Positions 1 through 8,379 are shown, counted from the stretch's first letter. The stretch is 64,000 bases of DNA from Rhodobacteraceae bacterium HLUCCA08 (GCA_001314655.1 LJSF01000014.1:126001-190000); one strand, 5' to 3'. Made by a program: numbers and translations. The notes: generated by a model not told the origin, from the sequence alone.

Positions 1-1272
1 CCGGTCGGAAAAGAAATCCTGCATCAGATCCAGGTTGGCCGTATCCAGGCAGATGATCAGCCGGTCGGTATCGTAATAGTCGAACAGCATCCGCATCAGC
101 GCCCGGCGGTGTCGGGTGCGTTTTTCCAGCGTGGTCTGGATGCCGCCCAGATCCGGCAGCGGCGTGTCCTCTTCGTTGAACAGATAGTCGATCGCCGGGA
201 TGTTGGTGTGATGCTTGATCGACCCGGTCAGGCGCTTGGCGACGTGCCATTTCTTGCAGGCGACGATCATCAGTTCGCGTTCGCGGCCCAGGCTGGTCTC
301 GGTCTCCCAGAAGCGGGGGGCAAAGCGGCGGCCGATCCGGCCCCGCCCGGTCAGGAAGTCGAACAGCTTGCGCCCCTCGTTCGAGACCTTGAAATCCTCG
401 CGCCCGGACGCATAAAGCCGCCCCAGCCGGTCCTTCAGGTCCTTGGCCTCGGGGCTGATCTTGCGGGCAAAGACATAATCCTGGCTCAGCAACAGGTCGT
501 AATGGTCGTTGTAGAAGGTCACCGGCATTCCGTAATCGGTGAACATCAGGAAGGTCAGGGTGCGGCTGCGGATCTCGGGCTCGGGGACAAGGTGGCGCAC
601 CAGGGTCTGGAAAAAGGTTTCATCCGGGATCCAGGTGGTGCGGAAAAACCGCATCACGTCCGGCCGCTGGCGGGTGAAATCGAGGATCCATTCGATCGTG
701 CGCCGGCGCAGGCACCACCATTGCGACCCGATCATGATCTGCAGGTCTTCGGGGATCTTGCGGGTCAGGCCCAGGCGCCGCTGCAACCAGAACGAATTGT
801 AGAACCGCCATTTCTGGGTGCGTTCGTTGAACCAGTGGCGGTAGATCAGCCGCTCCTCCTTGAGCCCGGTCTTGATCCAGTCGCTGTCGAAGAAATCGAA
901 GCTTTCGATGTAATCCACGTCATCGGCGTCCAGCAGCGCCTTGGCATAGGCGGCCGACTTGATCGCCATGCAATCGCCGGACACCATGTAGAAATGGGTG
1001 GCCCGGGGAAACGCCGCGACCGCCGCCTCCACGGCATACAGCGTCGCCTCGACCAGGGACCATTCGCCCCAGCCGCATTTGATGCGCTTGGTGGCATAGG
1101 TGACGTTCGGGTTGTCCTTCAGCGCGGTGCGGATCGCGTCGAAGGCCTCCTTGGGGGCGCGGGCGTCGAAGTGGATCGAGATGTAATCGCCCACGGCCGT
1201 CAGCTGCTCGGCCTGGCGCACGATGGCGTCGGGATCCTTGTGACACAGCAGGATGAAGGCGATTCTTGCCAT
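1..1272 (-). CDS. Core-2/I-branching type glycosyltransferase (3' end outside window)
   Basis: The reading frame starts at an ATG (MARIAFILLCHKDPDAI) and stays open to the window edge for 424 codons, so the C-terminus is missing. Residues 1-260 match the Core-2/I-branching beta-1,6-N-acetylglucosaminyltransferase family: an N-terminal strand with CHKDP, the segment GSQWWCLRRRTIEWI, and WIPDETFFQTLV, the family's 'PDE' signature. The rest resembles the longer Rhodobacterales members that carry an extra C-terminal domain. It probably transfers a sugar onto a surface polysaccharide. It is divergent from a sulfotransferase gene across 146 bases that must hold both promoters. Family assignment is good; acceptor and donor are unknown. 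Confidence 0.8.
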   Translation of the reverse strand, partial: MARIAFILLCHKDPDAIVRQAEQLTAVGDYISIHFDARAPKEAFDAIRTALKDNPNVTYATKRIKCGWGEWSLVEATLYAVEAAVAAFPRATHFYMVSGDCMAIKSAAYAKALLDADDVDYIESFDFFDSDWIKTGLKEERLIYRHWFNERTQKWRFYNSFWLQRRLGLTRKIPEDLQIMIGSQWWCLRRRTIEWILDFTRQRPDVMRFFRTTWIPDETFFQTLVRHLVPEPEIRSRTLTFLMFTDYGMPVTFYNDHYDLLLSQDYVFARKISPEAKDLKDRLGRLYASGREDFKVSNEGRKLFDFLTGRGRIGRRFAPRFWETETSLGRERELMIVACKKWHVAKRLTGSIKHHTNIPAIDYLFNEEDTPLPDLGGIQTTLEKRTRHRRALMRMLFDYYDTDRLIICLDTANLDLMQDFFSDR

Positions 1273-1418
1273 TTTCGAAACGATCCGCCCCAAGCTTGCG
1301 CGATTGTTTTTATTCCCTAACCGTCAAGAGACGTTGAATAAACACCATTTCTTTGGTTTTTTGTCACAAACCGGTCGGCGGCACAGGCCGCGACGGCCGT
1401 ATCGGAGGCAAGGATTTC

Positions 1419-2234
1419 ATGGGTTTCCCGGGCACCTGGATGACCGAAAGCGAGAGTGTGGTCTATCGGGTGGTCCCGAAATGCGCCTGCTCGACCATCG
1501 GTCAGGTCATGTATTATTCCGATCACGGCACCTTCTTCGACGGGGACATCCACGACGCCACCGCCGGCATGCACAAATGGGCGATGGAGGACAGCCAGCC
1601 GCTGATCACCGCCAATGTGAAAAGCCATGGCAGCTATGCCTTCACCTGCGTGCGCAACCCCTATACCCGCATCCTGTCGTCCTTCTTCGACAAGATCTGC
1701 GGCATCCAGCGCAACGGCAAACGCTATCGCGGCAACCTGGTGCCGCTGCTGATCCAGAAATACGGGATCGAGGTCGGAGAGGCGCCGGATTTCGAGTTCG
1801 ACCAGATCAGGTCGTTCCGCCGCTTCCTTCTGTTCGCCCGCGACACGATCCGCTGGCGCCGCCCGATGGAGCCCGACATCCACTGGTCCGCCATGTCCGG
1901 CCATATCAGCACCTTCATCGTCAACGGCGGCACCTACGACAACATCTTCTGGACCGAACGGTTCAACGACGGCATGCAATCGGTGCTCGACGCGATCGAA
2001 ACGCCGGTCAAGGTGAGCCTCAAGGACGTGCCGCGCTTCAACGAAAGCGAAGGCCACGGGCCGAAACGCGCCCACCCGGTGGAGGAATATTTCGACGATC
2101 TGTCGATGCACCTGGTCTACGAAATCTACAAGAAGGACTTCCAGCTCTTCAAATACGATTTCGAGGATCCGTCGAACAAGATGCCGATCGGAGAGATCGA
2201 CCTGGAAGAGGTTCACGCCAAGCTCGGCGACTGA
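1419..2234 (+). CDS. Sulfotransferase family protein
   Basis: The 271-residue protein has near its N-terminus the motif VVPKCACSTIGQVMYY (residues about 18-33). The K-C-A-C-S-T loop is the 5'-phosphosulfate binding loop of PAPS-dependent carbohydrate sulfotransferases (Sulfotransfer_2 type). CVRNPYTRILSSFFDKI at about 90-106 matches the 3'-phosphate binding R-x-P-x-x-R-x-x-S motif. It likely moves sulfate from PAPS to a glycan. An upstream in-frame ATG exists at 1353, but GGAGG at 1404-1408 lies 10 bases before the ATG at 1419, so this start is preferred. The glycosyltransferase next door supports a role in sulfated surface polysaccharide. Confidence 0.8.
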   Translation: MGFPGTWMTESESVVYRVVPKCACSTIGQVMYYSDHGTFFDGDIHDATAGMHKWAMEDSQPLITANVKSHGSYAFTCVRNPYTRILSSFFDKICGIQRNGKRYRGNLVPLLIQKYGIEVGEAPDFEFDQIRSFRRFLLFARDTIRWRRPMEPDIHWSAMSGHISTFIVNGGTYDNIFWTERFNDGMQSVLDAIETPVKVSLKDVPRFNESEGHGPKRAHPVEEYFDDLSMHLVYEIYKKDFQLFKYDFEDPSNKMPIGEIDLEEVHAKLGD

Positions 2235-2318
2235 CCCCGCACCCGGGTGTCACTTTGGCACTGGTCGGATCGCATCCTGCCGCTATCTCAACCGCCGAAG
2301 ACGGTTGGGGAAATGGGA

Positions 2319-3017
2319 ATGACGATCGTTCTTGTCCTGGGAAGCGCGCCGAACGTGGTGCAGGCGCGTCATTTCGACCGCGCCGATATCGGCACGATCG
2401 TGGCGATCAACAATGCCTGGGCCGTGCGCCCGGACTGGGATGTCCATATCCACCCCGAGGATTTCCCCCCCGAAGCCCGCCCCGCGCCCGGTCCGGACCA
2501 GCGCATCGCCACGCATGTTGATTATGTCCCGGCGATGAACGCCTTCGGCGGCGTGGTCTGGTGCGGCGGCACCATGGCCTTCACCGCGACCTATTGGGCG
2601 CTGCATGCGCTGCGTCCCCGGGTGATCGCCTATCTGGGCTGCGACATGGTCTATCCGACCACCGGAACCACCCATTTCTACGGCACCGGAACCGCCGATC
2701 CGCTGCGGCCCGACATCACCCTGCGCGCGCTGCCGGCCAAATCGGCCCGGGCCGAGGCGCTGGCCGCGCTGCAGGGCTGTGCGCTGGTCAATCTGTCGGC
2801 CGATGACAGCCGCCTGACCTTTCCCCGTGCCCGGCCCGAGGCGCTGGACGCGATTCGGCCCCGCCCCCATGACGCCGCCCGCATTGCCGAGCTGCGCGCG
2901 CGTGAAGACGCCCTGGGCTACACCGCGCCCGATGGCCGATACTGGCAGGTCGCGGATGGCTTCGCGCCTTCGGAAATCGACGCGGTCGACGCCGCCTGGA
3001 GCGCGCTCGCCCCCTGA
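2319..3017 (+). CDS. Rossmann-like protein of unknown function (possible glycan-modifying enzyme)
   Basis: The 232-residue protein begins TIVLVLGSAPNVVQA, a strand followed by a glycine/serine turn, and continues with IVAINNAW and a C-x-x-D-M-V-Y...THFYGTGTADPLRPD block. This layout recalls MptE/DUF115-like proteins and bacterial sialyltransferase-like folds, in which GxxPS/GSAPN opens a nucleotide-binding domain; that is an inference from pattern only. ATG codons at 2313 and 2319 are both possible; the latter starts directly before the first strand. It follows the sulfotransferase by 84 bases in the same direction and could belong to the same glycan pathway. Confidence 0.55.
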   Translation: MTIVLVLGSAPNVVQARHFDRADIGTIVAINNAWAVRPDWDVHIHPEDFPPEARPAPGPDQRIATHVDYVPAMNAFGGVVWCGGTMAFTATYWALHALRPRVIAYLGCDMVYPTTGTTHFYGTGTADPLRPDITLRALPAKSARAEALAALQGCALVNLSADDSRLTFPRARPEALDAIRPRPHDAARIAELRAREDALGYTAPDGRYWQVADGFAPSEIDAVDAAWSALAP

Positions 3018-3116
3018 CGGCTTTGCCCCCCGCAAGGCCGGGCACGCCGACCGGGCGGCCGCGATCATCCGAGGCTGGCGGAATGAAAGCGCGCGGAAGC
3101 GCTCATCTTCGCACCG

Positions 3117-3142
3117 GGCGCCTCACAACCAGGCGCCTCACA
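3117..3142. repeat. 11-bp tandem direct repeat at the end of the PfkB gene
   Basis: GGCGCCTCACA occurs twice with a 15-base period (3117-3127 and 3132-3142). The second copy contains the complement of the kinase stop codon. It looks like a small replication-slippage duplication. Confidence 0.5.
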
Positions 3143-4130
3143 GCAACCCGTGCCGGGCGAACAGGGCCTTCAGGTCGGCCTGGACCCGGGCGCCGATATG
3201 GGAAATCACCTCCGAGGCCGCGACATTGCCCATCCGGGCGCAGATCTCGAGCGGATGCCCCTCGGACAGGCCCCACAGGAAGGCGCCGGCGAACAGGTCG
3301 CCCGCCCCGGTCGCGTCCACGACATGCGTCGGCACCGCCGGCACATGCACCTCGCCGCCGCCATTCATCACATAGACGCCGTTCTCGCTGTCGGTGGCCA
3401 CGACCACCTCGACCTCGCGCCCCGCGGCCGCCCGCGCCGCCGCGAAATCCTCGGTCCGGTACAGCGACATGATCTCGGCCCTATTGGCGAACAGCAGGTC
3501 CACATCCTCGCGGATCATCAGCCGGAAGGCGTCGCGGTGGCGTTCGACGCAGAACGGGTCCGACAGGGTGATCGACACCTTGCCGCCATGGGGTTTGCAG
3601 GCATTGATCGCCTTGGCGAAGGCGGCATGGCTGTCGGGCCCGTCGAACCGGTAGCCTTCCAGGAAGATCCACTCGGCCTGGGCCATCTGGTGCGGGTCGA
3701 TATCCGACGGCTCCAGGAACTCGGTCACGCCCAGGTAGGTGTTCATCGACCGCTCCCCGTCCGGGGTGACGATGACGATGCAGCGCCCGGTTTCGTGGGC
3801 ATGGTCCTTCGGCGCCATCGCGGTGGCGTAATCCGCCCCCTGGGCGCGCAGGTCATGGGCAAAGATCGCGCCCAGCTGATCGTCCTTGACCTTGCCGACA
3901 TAGGCGCAGCGCCCGCCCAGATGGGCGATCCCGGCGATGGTGTTGGCGGCCGATCCGCCGCTGATCTCTTCGGCCGGGCCGACCCTGGAATAGAGCTCCA
4001 CCGCGCGGTCCATGTCGATCAGCTGCATGATGCCCTTCTCGATGCCGGCCTCGGCCAGAAAGGCGTCGTCGGCGCGGGTCAGCACATCGACCATGGCATT
4101 CCCGATGCCCACCACCTGGTATGTCTTCAT
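3138..4130 (-). CDS. PfkB-family carbohydrate/adenosine kinase
   Basis: A 330-residue ribokinase-fold sugar or nucleoside kinase. Visible signatures are the N-terminal VVGIGNAMVDVLTRADD, the GGSAANTIAGIAHLGG PfkB motif 1 with the di-glycine hinge, and near the C-terminus VVDATGAGDLFAGAFLWG, the PfkB motif 2 with the anion-hole GAGD and catalytic Asp. Rhodobacterales orthologues are usually annotated as adenosine kinase, but the substrate cannot be read from sequence. Its ATG overlaps the stop of nth in an ATGA junction, so the two genes form a translationally coupled pair with nth first. Confidence 0.88.
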   Translation of the reverse strand: MKTYQVVGIGNAMVDVLTRADDAFLAEAGIEKGIMQLIDMDRAVELYSRVGPAEEISGGSAANTIAGIAHLGGRCAYVGKVKDDQLGAIFAHDLRAQGADYATAMAPKDHAHETGRCIVIVTPDGERSMNTYLGVTEFLEPSDIDPHQMAQAEWIFLEGYRFDGPDSHAAFAKAINACKPHGGKVSITLSDPFCVERHRDAFRLMIREDVDLLFANRAEIMSLYRTEDFAAARAAAGREVEVVVATDSENGVYVMNGGGEVHVPAVPTHVVDATGAGDLFAGAFLWGLSEGHPLEICARMGNVAASEVISHIGARVQADLKALFARHGLL

Positions 4131-4771
4131 TCGGTCTTGTCCTCGTATTGGCACAGGTCGCGGATGATGCAGGCCCCGCATTTGGGCTTGCGCGCGACGC
4201 AGATATAGCGGCCGTGCAGGATCAGCCAGTGATGGGCGTGCTGCTGGAATTCCACCGGCACGTTGTCCTCGATCGCCCGTTCGACGGCGTCCACATCCTT
4301 GCCCGGGGCGATGCCCGTCCGGTTGCCGACGCGAAAGATATGGGTATCCACCGCCTGGGCCGGGTGGCGGAACCACATGTTCAGCACGACATTGGCAGTC
4401 TTGCGCCCGACGCCGGGCAAGGCCATCAGCGCGGCGCGCGACGACGGCACCTGCCCGCCATGCTCCTCAACCAGGATGCGGCTCAACTTGATGACGTTCT
4501 TCGCCTTTTGCCGGAACAGGCCGATGGTCTTGATATGTTCGGTCAGGCCCGCTTCGCCCAGGGCCAGCATCTTCTCCGGTGTATCGGCCACCCGGAACAG
4601 CTCTGCGGTGGCCTTGTTCACCCCCGCATCGGTCGCCTGCGCGCTCAGCGCCACGGCCACGACCAGGGTATAGGCGTTGACATGGTGCAACTCGCCCTTC
4701 GGCTCGGCTTCCGCCTCGCGGAACCGGGTAAAGACCTCGCGCATGGTCTGGAAGGGCAATTGCCGGGCCAT
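4127..4771 (-). CDS. nth: Endonuclease III (bifunctional DNA glycosylase/AP lyase)
   Basis: Removes oxidised pyrimidines and cleaves abasic sites in base-excision repair. The 214-residue protein carries the helix-hairpin-helix LPGVGRKTANVVL with catalytic Lys124, the catalytic Asp142 in VDTHIFRV, and a C-terminal [4Fe-4S] ligand set with exact C-x6-C-x2-C-x5-C spacing (Cys191, 198, 201, 207). Length is normal. It is the first gene of a two-gene unit with the PfkB kinase. Confidence 0.97.
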   Translation of the reverse strand: MARQLPFQTMREVFTRFREAEAEPKGELHHVNAYTLVVAVALSAQATDAGVNKATAELFRVADTPEKMLALGEAGLTEHIKTIGLFRQKAKNVIKLSRILVEEHGGQVPSSRAALMALPGVGRKTANVVLNMWFRHPAQAVDTHIFRVGNRTGIAPGKDVDAVERAIEDNVPVEFQQHAHHWLILHGRYICVARKPKCGACIIRDLCQYEDKTE

Positions 4772-4877
4772 GCCGCTTGATGCCCGACCCCCAAGGGCTG
4801 GGCAAGGCCCGATCCACGGTTAACCGGACCGAAAGCATGGATGCGATATATCCGCGCTGTCGTTGGGGGCTGGTGGT

Positions 4878-5885
4878 ATGGCCACGTTCGAGTTCTACAT
4901 CTATTCGAACACCGTCCTGGGCTACAATTCCGGGACGAATGCCTTCGATTTCGATATCGACTACGTCCATTGGGAGGATCGCTTCCGCGTCGTCGTGAAC
5001 GATGACGACAGCGCCTTCGACAGCACCGGCGACGGCAACCAGACCGCCGTTGTCTATGACATGGACGGAAACGTGGTCCAGAGCGGCCTGCTGACCACAC
5101 CCTTCTATGGCGAGCTTGACGACGGCTCGGGCGGGGTGATCTATCTCGACCGTATTGAGGTGAACGGCGTTCATGTCGGCTACATGAGCGACATGACCCT
5201 GACCCCGGGCACCTCCTACCCCTATCTGGGCGGCGCGACATGGACCGGGGCATATTCCTACTACGAGGAGAACTCGGTGCCCTGTTTCGCCCCCGAAACC
5301 CCGATCGCCACGTCCCGCGGCCACGTCCCCGTGGCCGATCTGCGCGCGGGCGACCTTGTCCTGACCCGCGACAACGGGTTCCAGCCGGTGCTCTGGGCCG
5401 GGCGCTGGCGGGTGCCGCCGCGGGTGCTGGCCGATGACCCGCGGCACTGGCCTGTGGTGATCGACAGGGCCCTGCCCGGGGCCGGTTGCCCGACCGGCGC
5501 CTTGCGGTTGTCCGCTCAACACCAGGTGCTGCTACGCGATCCCTGGTTCGAACTGACCACCGGCAGCACCGAAGTGCTGACCCTCGCCGGGGCGCTGGGC
5601 CGCGCGGTCGCCCCGGCCCCGGGGCAGGAGGTGATCTGGCATCACCTGCTGTTCGCCCGGCACGAGATCATCCAGGCAGCGGGACTATGGGTCGAAAGCC
5701 TGTTTTCCGGCGGGTCGCTGTTTGCCGACCTGCCGCCGATCCTGCGCCTGCGCGCGCAGGCGGCCCTGGGGGTCGACGGCTGTCACCAGCAGACCGCCCG
5801 GCCCTGCCTGAAACGCTGGGAGGCGGAGGTGTTTCTCCGCCTCCGCGCCTCTGCGCCGCAGCCGGATGCGGCGCGCGTCGCCTAG
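4878..5885 (+). CDS. Hint-domain protein with calcium-adhesin-like N-terminus
   Basis: A 335-residue protein from the ATG at 4878 (MATFEFYIYSNT); another ATG lies five codons earlier. Residues 1-135 are acidic and beta-rich with no signal peptide. From about 138 it has the Hedgehog/intein Hint_2 signature SVPCFAPETPIATSRGHVPV followed by DLRAGDLVLTRDNGFQPVLW, with the Cys that begins autoprocessing Hint modules. A later block (LRLSAQHQVLL, WHHLLFARHEII) corresponds to the central histidines. Such proteins are common in Rhodobacterales and often resemble exported, type I secretion-like proteins. Function is not established. It is convergent with the next gene, overlapping by four bases. Confidence 0.75.
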   Translation: MATFEFYIYSNTVLGYNSGTNAFDFDIDYVHWEDRFRVVVNDDDSAFDSTGDGNQTAVVYDMDGNVVQSGLLTTPFYGELDDGSGGVIYLDRIEVNGVHVGYMSDMTLTPGTSYPYLGGATWTGAYSYYEENSVPCFAPETPIATSRGHVPVADLRAGDLVLTRDNGFQPVLWAGRWRVPPRVLADDPRHWPVVIDRALPGAGCPTGALRLSAQHQVLLRDPWFELTTGSTEVLTLAGALGRAVAPAPGQEVIWHHLLFARHEIIQAAGLWVESLFSGGSLFADLPPILRLRAQAALGVDGCHQQTARPCLKRWEAEVFLRLRASAPQPDAARVA

Positions 5886-6310
5886 AAGCCCCAGACCTGC
5901 GTGCCCTCGGCGGCCATCGCCGCGGCCATCGCCGCCGGCTGGGCCACGCCGACACCCTCCAGCAGCACGCTTTCGTCGGCACCCATCCCGGGCAGGTAGA
6001 TCGCACAGACCTCGACCGTGGCGCCATTCTGCATCAGCATCTGCATCAGGCCCTGCGGGCTCATGTCGCGCGGCGGCTGCGGGGCGGTGATGTCCGCGGG
6101 CGCCTCGGCCAGGCCCATGTCGCCGCCATCGCCGCACAGCAGGATGTGCAGGCTGTTGCCCTGCTCCATCGCCTGGGCGCTCAGCACCATGGCCATCAGC
6201 TGGGTCTGGGGGTTGTCGGCGGTGACCACGGTCACGATGTCGGGCCCGTCCTGGGCCAGGGCGGGGGTGGCAAGGGCAGTCAGGGCCAGGGCGGCGAGCA
6301 TCTTTTTCAT
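5882..6310 (-). CDS. Periplasmic DsrE-like protein
   Basis: The 142-residue protein starts with a clear signal peptide, MKKMLAALALTALATPALAQ, with cleavage expected after ALA. The mature part (VVTADNPQTQLMAMVLSAQAMEQGNSLHILLCGDGGDMGL) has the alternating strand/helix layout and the conserved Cys in LLCGDGG of DsrE/F-like sulfur-relay folds. It ends VCAIYLPGMGADESVLLEGVGVAQPAAMAAAM, as in DsrE family members annotated in oxidoreductase-rich alphaproteobacteria. GGAG precedes the chosen ATG; an ATG 177 bases upstream would bury the signal peptide. The exact role is unknown. Confidence 0.7.
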   Translation of the reverse strand: MKKMLAALALTALATPALAQDGPDIVTVVTADNPQTQLMAMVLSAQAMEQGNSLHILLCGDGGDMGLAEAPADITAPQPPRDMSPQGLMQMLMQNGATVEVCAIYLPGMGADESVLLEGVGVAQPAAMAAAMAAEGTQVWGF

Positions 6311-6470
6311 CGGGGAACTCCTGTCACACGGACCGCAGGATCGCGGCCGCGCCCATAAACATCGCAACAACATGATTCTTAAATGGTTGGAATCGTCGCA
6401 CCCACCCGGATCGGCATGGACCCGCAGGTTTCGGGTCGCGCGATACGAAGCCATCGGGCTAGATGGGCGC

Positions 6471-7337
6471 ATGAGCCAGACCGACACCCCCGAAGACCGC
6501 TACCATTACAACGTGGTCCGCCGCGCGATCGACATCCTCGACGCTGCCGAGGCGCCGCTGCCGCTCGAGGCGCTGGCCGCCAGGATGCGGATGTCGCCGG
6601 CGCATTTCCAGCGGCTGTTTTCCAACTGGGTCGGCGTCAGCCCGAAACGCTACCAGCAATACCTCGCGCTGGGCCATGCCCGCGCCCTGCTGCGCGACCG
6701 GGTGCCGGTGCTGGAGGCGGCCCATGGCGCCGGGCTGTCCGGCAGCGGCCGCCTGCATGACCTGTTCCTGCGCTGGGAAGCGATGAGCCCCGGTGATTTC
6801 GCCCGGGGCGGCGCCGGGGTGACGATCCGCTGGGGCTGGTTCGACAGCCCCTTCGGCCCGGTCCTGGCCGCGGGCACGGCGCGCGGCCTGTGCGGCATGG
6901 CCTTCGCCGCCGAGGTCGGGACCGACGCCGCCTTCGCCGACCTGACCGGTCGCTGGCCCGCGGCCACCCTGGCCGAGGACCCCGACGCCCTGCGCGGCTG
7001 GGTCGACACCGCTTTCGGCGCCGGGCGCGACGGGGCGGTGCCGGTGTTTCTGATCGGCGCGCCGTTCCAGATCAAGGTCTGGGAGGCGCTGCTGGCGATC
7101 CCTTCGGGCCAGGTCACGACCTATGGCGACATCGCCACGGCGATCGGCAACCCGCGCGCCATGCGTGCGGTGGGCACGGCGGTCGGGCGCAACCCGTTGT
7201 CCTGGCTGATCCCCTGCCACCGGGCGCTGCGCAAATCCGGCGGCCTGGGTGGCTATCACTGGGGCCTGCCGGTGAAACGCGCCATGCTGGCCTGGGAATC
7301 GGCCCGGGCCGAAGCCGGGGGGAACGAATTTACGTAA
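6471..7337 (+). CDS. AraC-HTH / methylated-DNA--protein-cysteine methyltransferase fusion
   Basis: A 288-residue fusion. Residues about 10-105 are an AraC-type double helix-turn-helix (LPLEALAARMRMSPAHFQRLFSNW and a second recognition helix). Residues 118-285 are the Ogt/Ada-C methyltransferase, with VWEALLAIPSGQVTTYGDIA and the active-site loop SWLIPCHRALRKSGGLGGYHWG, where Cys249 accepts the methyl group from O6-methylguanine. The zinc-dependent N-terminal Ada domain that senses methylphosphotriesters is absent, so the trigger for the DNA-binding half is unclear. The stop codon lies inside a perfect palindrome. Confidence 0.93.
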   Translation: MSQTDTPEDRYHYNVVRRAIDILDAAEAPLPLEALAARMRMSPAHFQRLFSNWVGVSPKRYQQYLALGHARALLRDRVPVLEAAHGAGLSGSGRLHDLFLRWEAMSPGDFARGGAGVTIRWGWFDSPFGPVLAAGTARGLCGMAFAAEVGTDAAFADLTGRWPAATLAEDPDALRGWVDTAFGAGRDGAVPVFLIGAPFQIKVWEALLAIPSGQVTTYGDIATAIGNPRAMRAVGTAVGRNPLSWLIPCHRALRKSGGLGGYHWGLPVKRAMLAWESARAEAGGNEFT

Positions 7338-7346
7338 ATTCGTTCC
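7321..7346. repeat. 26-bp perfect palindrome centred on TTACGTAA (copy 1)
   Basis: Two 13-base arms meet at GAATTTACGTAAATTC without mismatch. It includes the TAA stop of the AraC-Ogt gene and precedes the OmpA-like lipoprotein gene. Related palindromes occur near 41.6 and 53.9 kb. As RNA it would fold into a stem with an ACGT loop; there is no following U-tract. Confidence 0.9.
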
Positions 7347-7474
7347 GCCGCCCCCCGGAACCTGCGCGGAACGCCGCCGCTTGTTGCTCTGCTATTGGAT
7401 ATCAGGCAAGCTCCGGGCATATGCTTGCTGCAATCCGCGCCCGGTTCGGCGCCCAAAAGCATGGAAAGACCCGC

Positions 7475-8131
7475 ATGTCCAAGATCAAGCTCGCCTCCGC
7501 CCTCGGCCTGTCGGCCGTGCTGACCCTGTCGGCCTGCGACGAATTGCAGGACCCCAACAACCCCAACCGCAACGCCCAGAGCGGGGCGCTGATCGGGGCC
7601 GCCGCCGGTGCCGCGCTTGGCACGGTGATCGGCAACGATGACCGCCAGCGCCAGAACGTCGCCCTGGGCGCGGTCCTGGGCACCGCCGTCGGCGCTGCCG
7701 TCGGCAGCAATCTCGACCGGCAAGAGGCCGAGTTGCGCCAGCAGATGGGCCCCGACACCCAGATCGTGAACACCGGCGAACAGCTGATCGTCACCATGCC
7801 GCAGGACATCCTGTTCGCGGTCGACAGCGCCCAGCTGAGCGGTGGCCTGCGCTCGGACCTGACCACGCTCGCGGCGTCGTTGAACCGTTATCCGAACAGC
7901 GTGATCAACGTGATCGGCCATACCGACAATACCGGCAGCGCCGGCTACAACCAGGACCTTTCGGCCCGCCGCGCCCAGGCGGTCAGCGCGGTGCTGATCA
8001 ATGCCGGGGTGAACCCGCAGCGGATCCGGTCGATCGGCCGCGGCGAGGATGCGCCGATCGCCTCCAACCTCACGCCCGAGGGGCGGTCGCTCAACCGCCG
8101 GGTCGAGATCACCATCACCCCCACCGGCTGA
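7475..8131 (+). CDS. OmpA-family outer-membrane lipoprotein
   Basis: The 218-residue precursor has a lipoprotein signal with lipobox LSAC (Cys20). A glycine-zipper region follows (SGALIGAAAGAALGTVIG and ALGAVLGTAVGAAVGSNLD), which may insert in the membrane. The C-terminal OmpA/Pal peptidoglycan-binding domain contains VIGHTDNTGSAGYNQDLSARRAQAV and the closing LNRRVEI. It should link the outer membrane to the cell wall. GGAAAG precedes the ATG at 7475, and a terminator follows the gene. Confidence 0.92.
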   Translation: MSKIKLASALGLSAVLTLSACDELQDPNNPNRNAQSGALIGAAAGAALGTVIGNDDRQRQNVALGAVLGTAVGAAVGSNLDRQEAELRQQMGPDTQIVNTGEQLIVTMPQDILFAVDSAQLSGGLRSDLTTLAASLNRYPNSVINVIGHTDNTGSAGYNQDLSARRAQAVSAVLINAGVNPQRIRSIGRGEDAPIASNLTPEGRSLNRRVEITITPTG

Positions 8132-8151
8132 GCCATCGACTGAATCGAGCA

Positions 8152-8180
8152 GGGGCCGCTCTTTCGGGGGCGGCCTTTTT
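8152..8180 (+). terminator. Rho-independent terminator of the OmpA-like gene
   Basis: A GGCCGC/GCGGCC stem with a short loop is followed directly by TTTTT, 20 bases after the lipoprotein stop codon. The remaining bases to the next gene hold no coding sequence that I can support. Confidence 0.85.
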
Positions 8181-8338
8181 CACGGCCAGGAATCCGCCAG
8201 GCGGACGGCGACCTGAAAGCCCCGCCCCCAGGACCAGGACCAGAAGGGTTCGTTTCCTGTCGGGTCTTTGCAATTGCCTCGGCCTTCATCCTTTCCACGC
8301 CTTCGCCCCTGAACAACCCCGATTGCGGGCGCCGGTGC

Positions 8339-8359
8339 TTGGTCATATCCTTTGACCAA
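8339..8359. promoter_or_regulatory. Putative GntR operator (TTGGTCA-N7-TGACCAA)
   Basis: A perfect 7-base inverted repeat with a 7-base spacer lies 20 bases upstream of the GntR gene start. FadR-subfamily regulators typically bind TGGTC/GACCA half-sites, so it may be the regulator's own operator. Spacing is wider than in the classical FadR or PdhR sites. Confidence 0.55.
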
Positions 8360-8379
8360 TTCCGCGAACCGAGGCGCCG

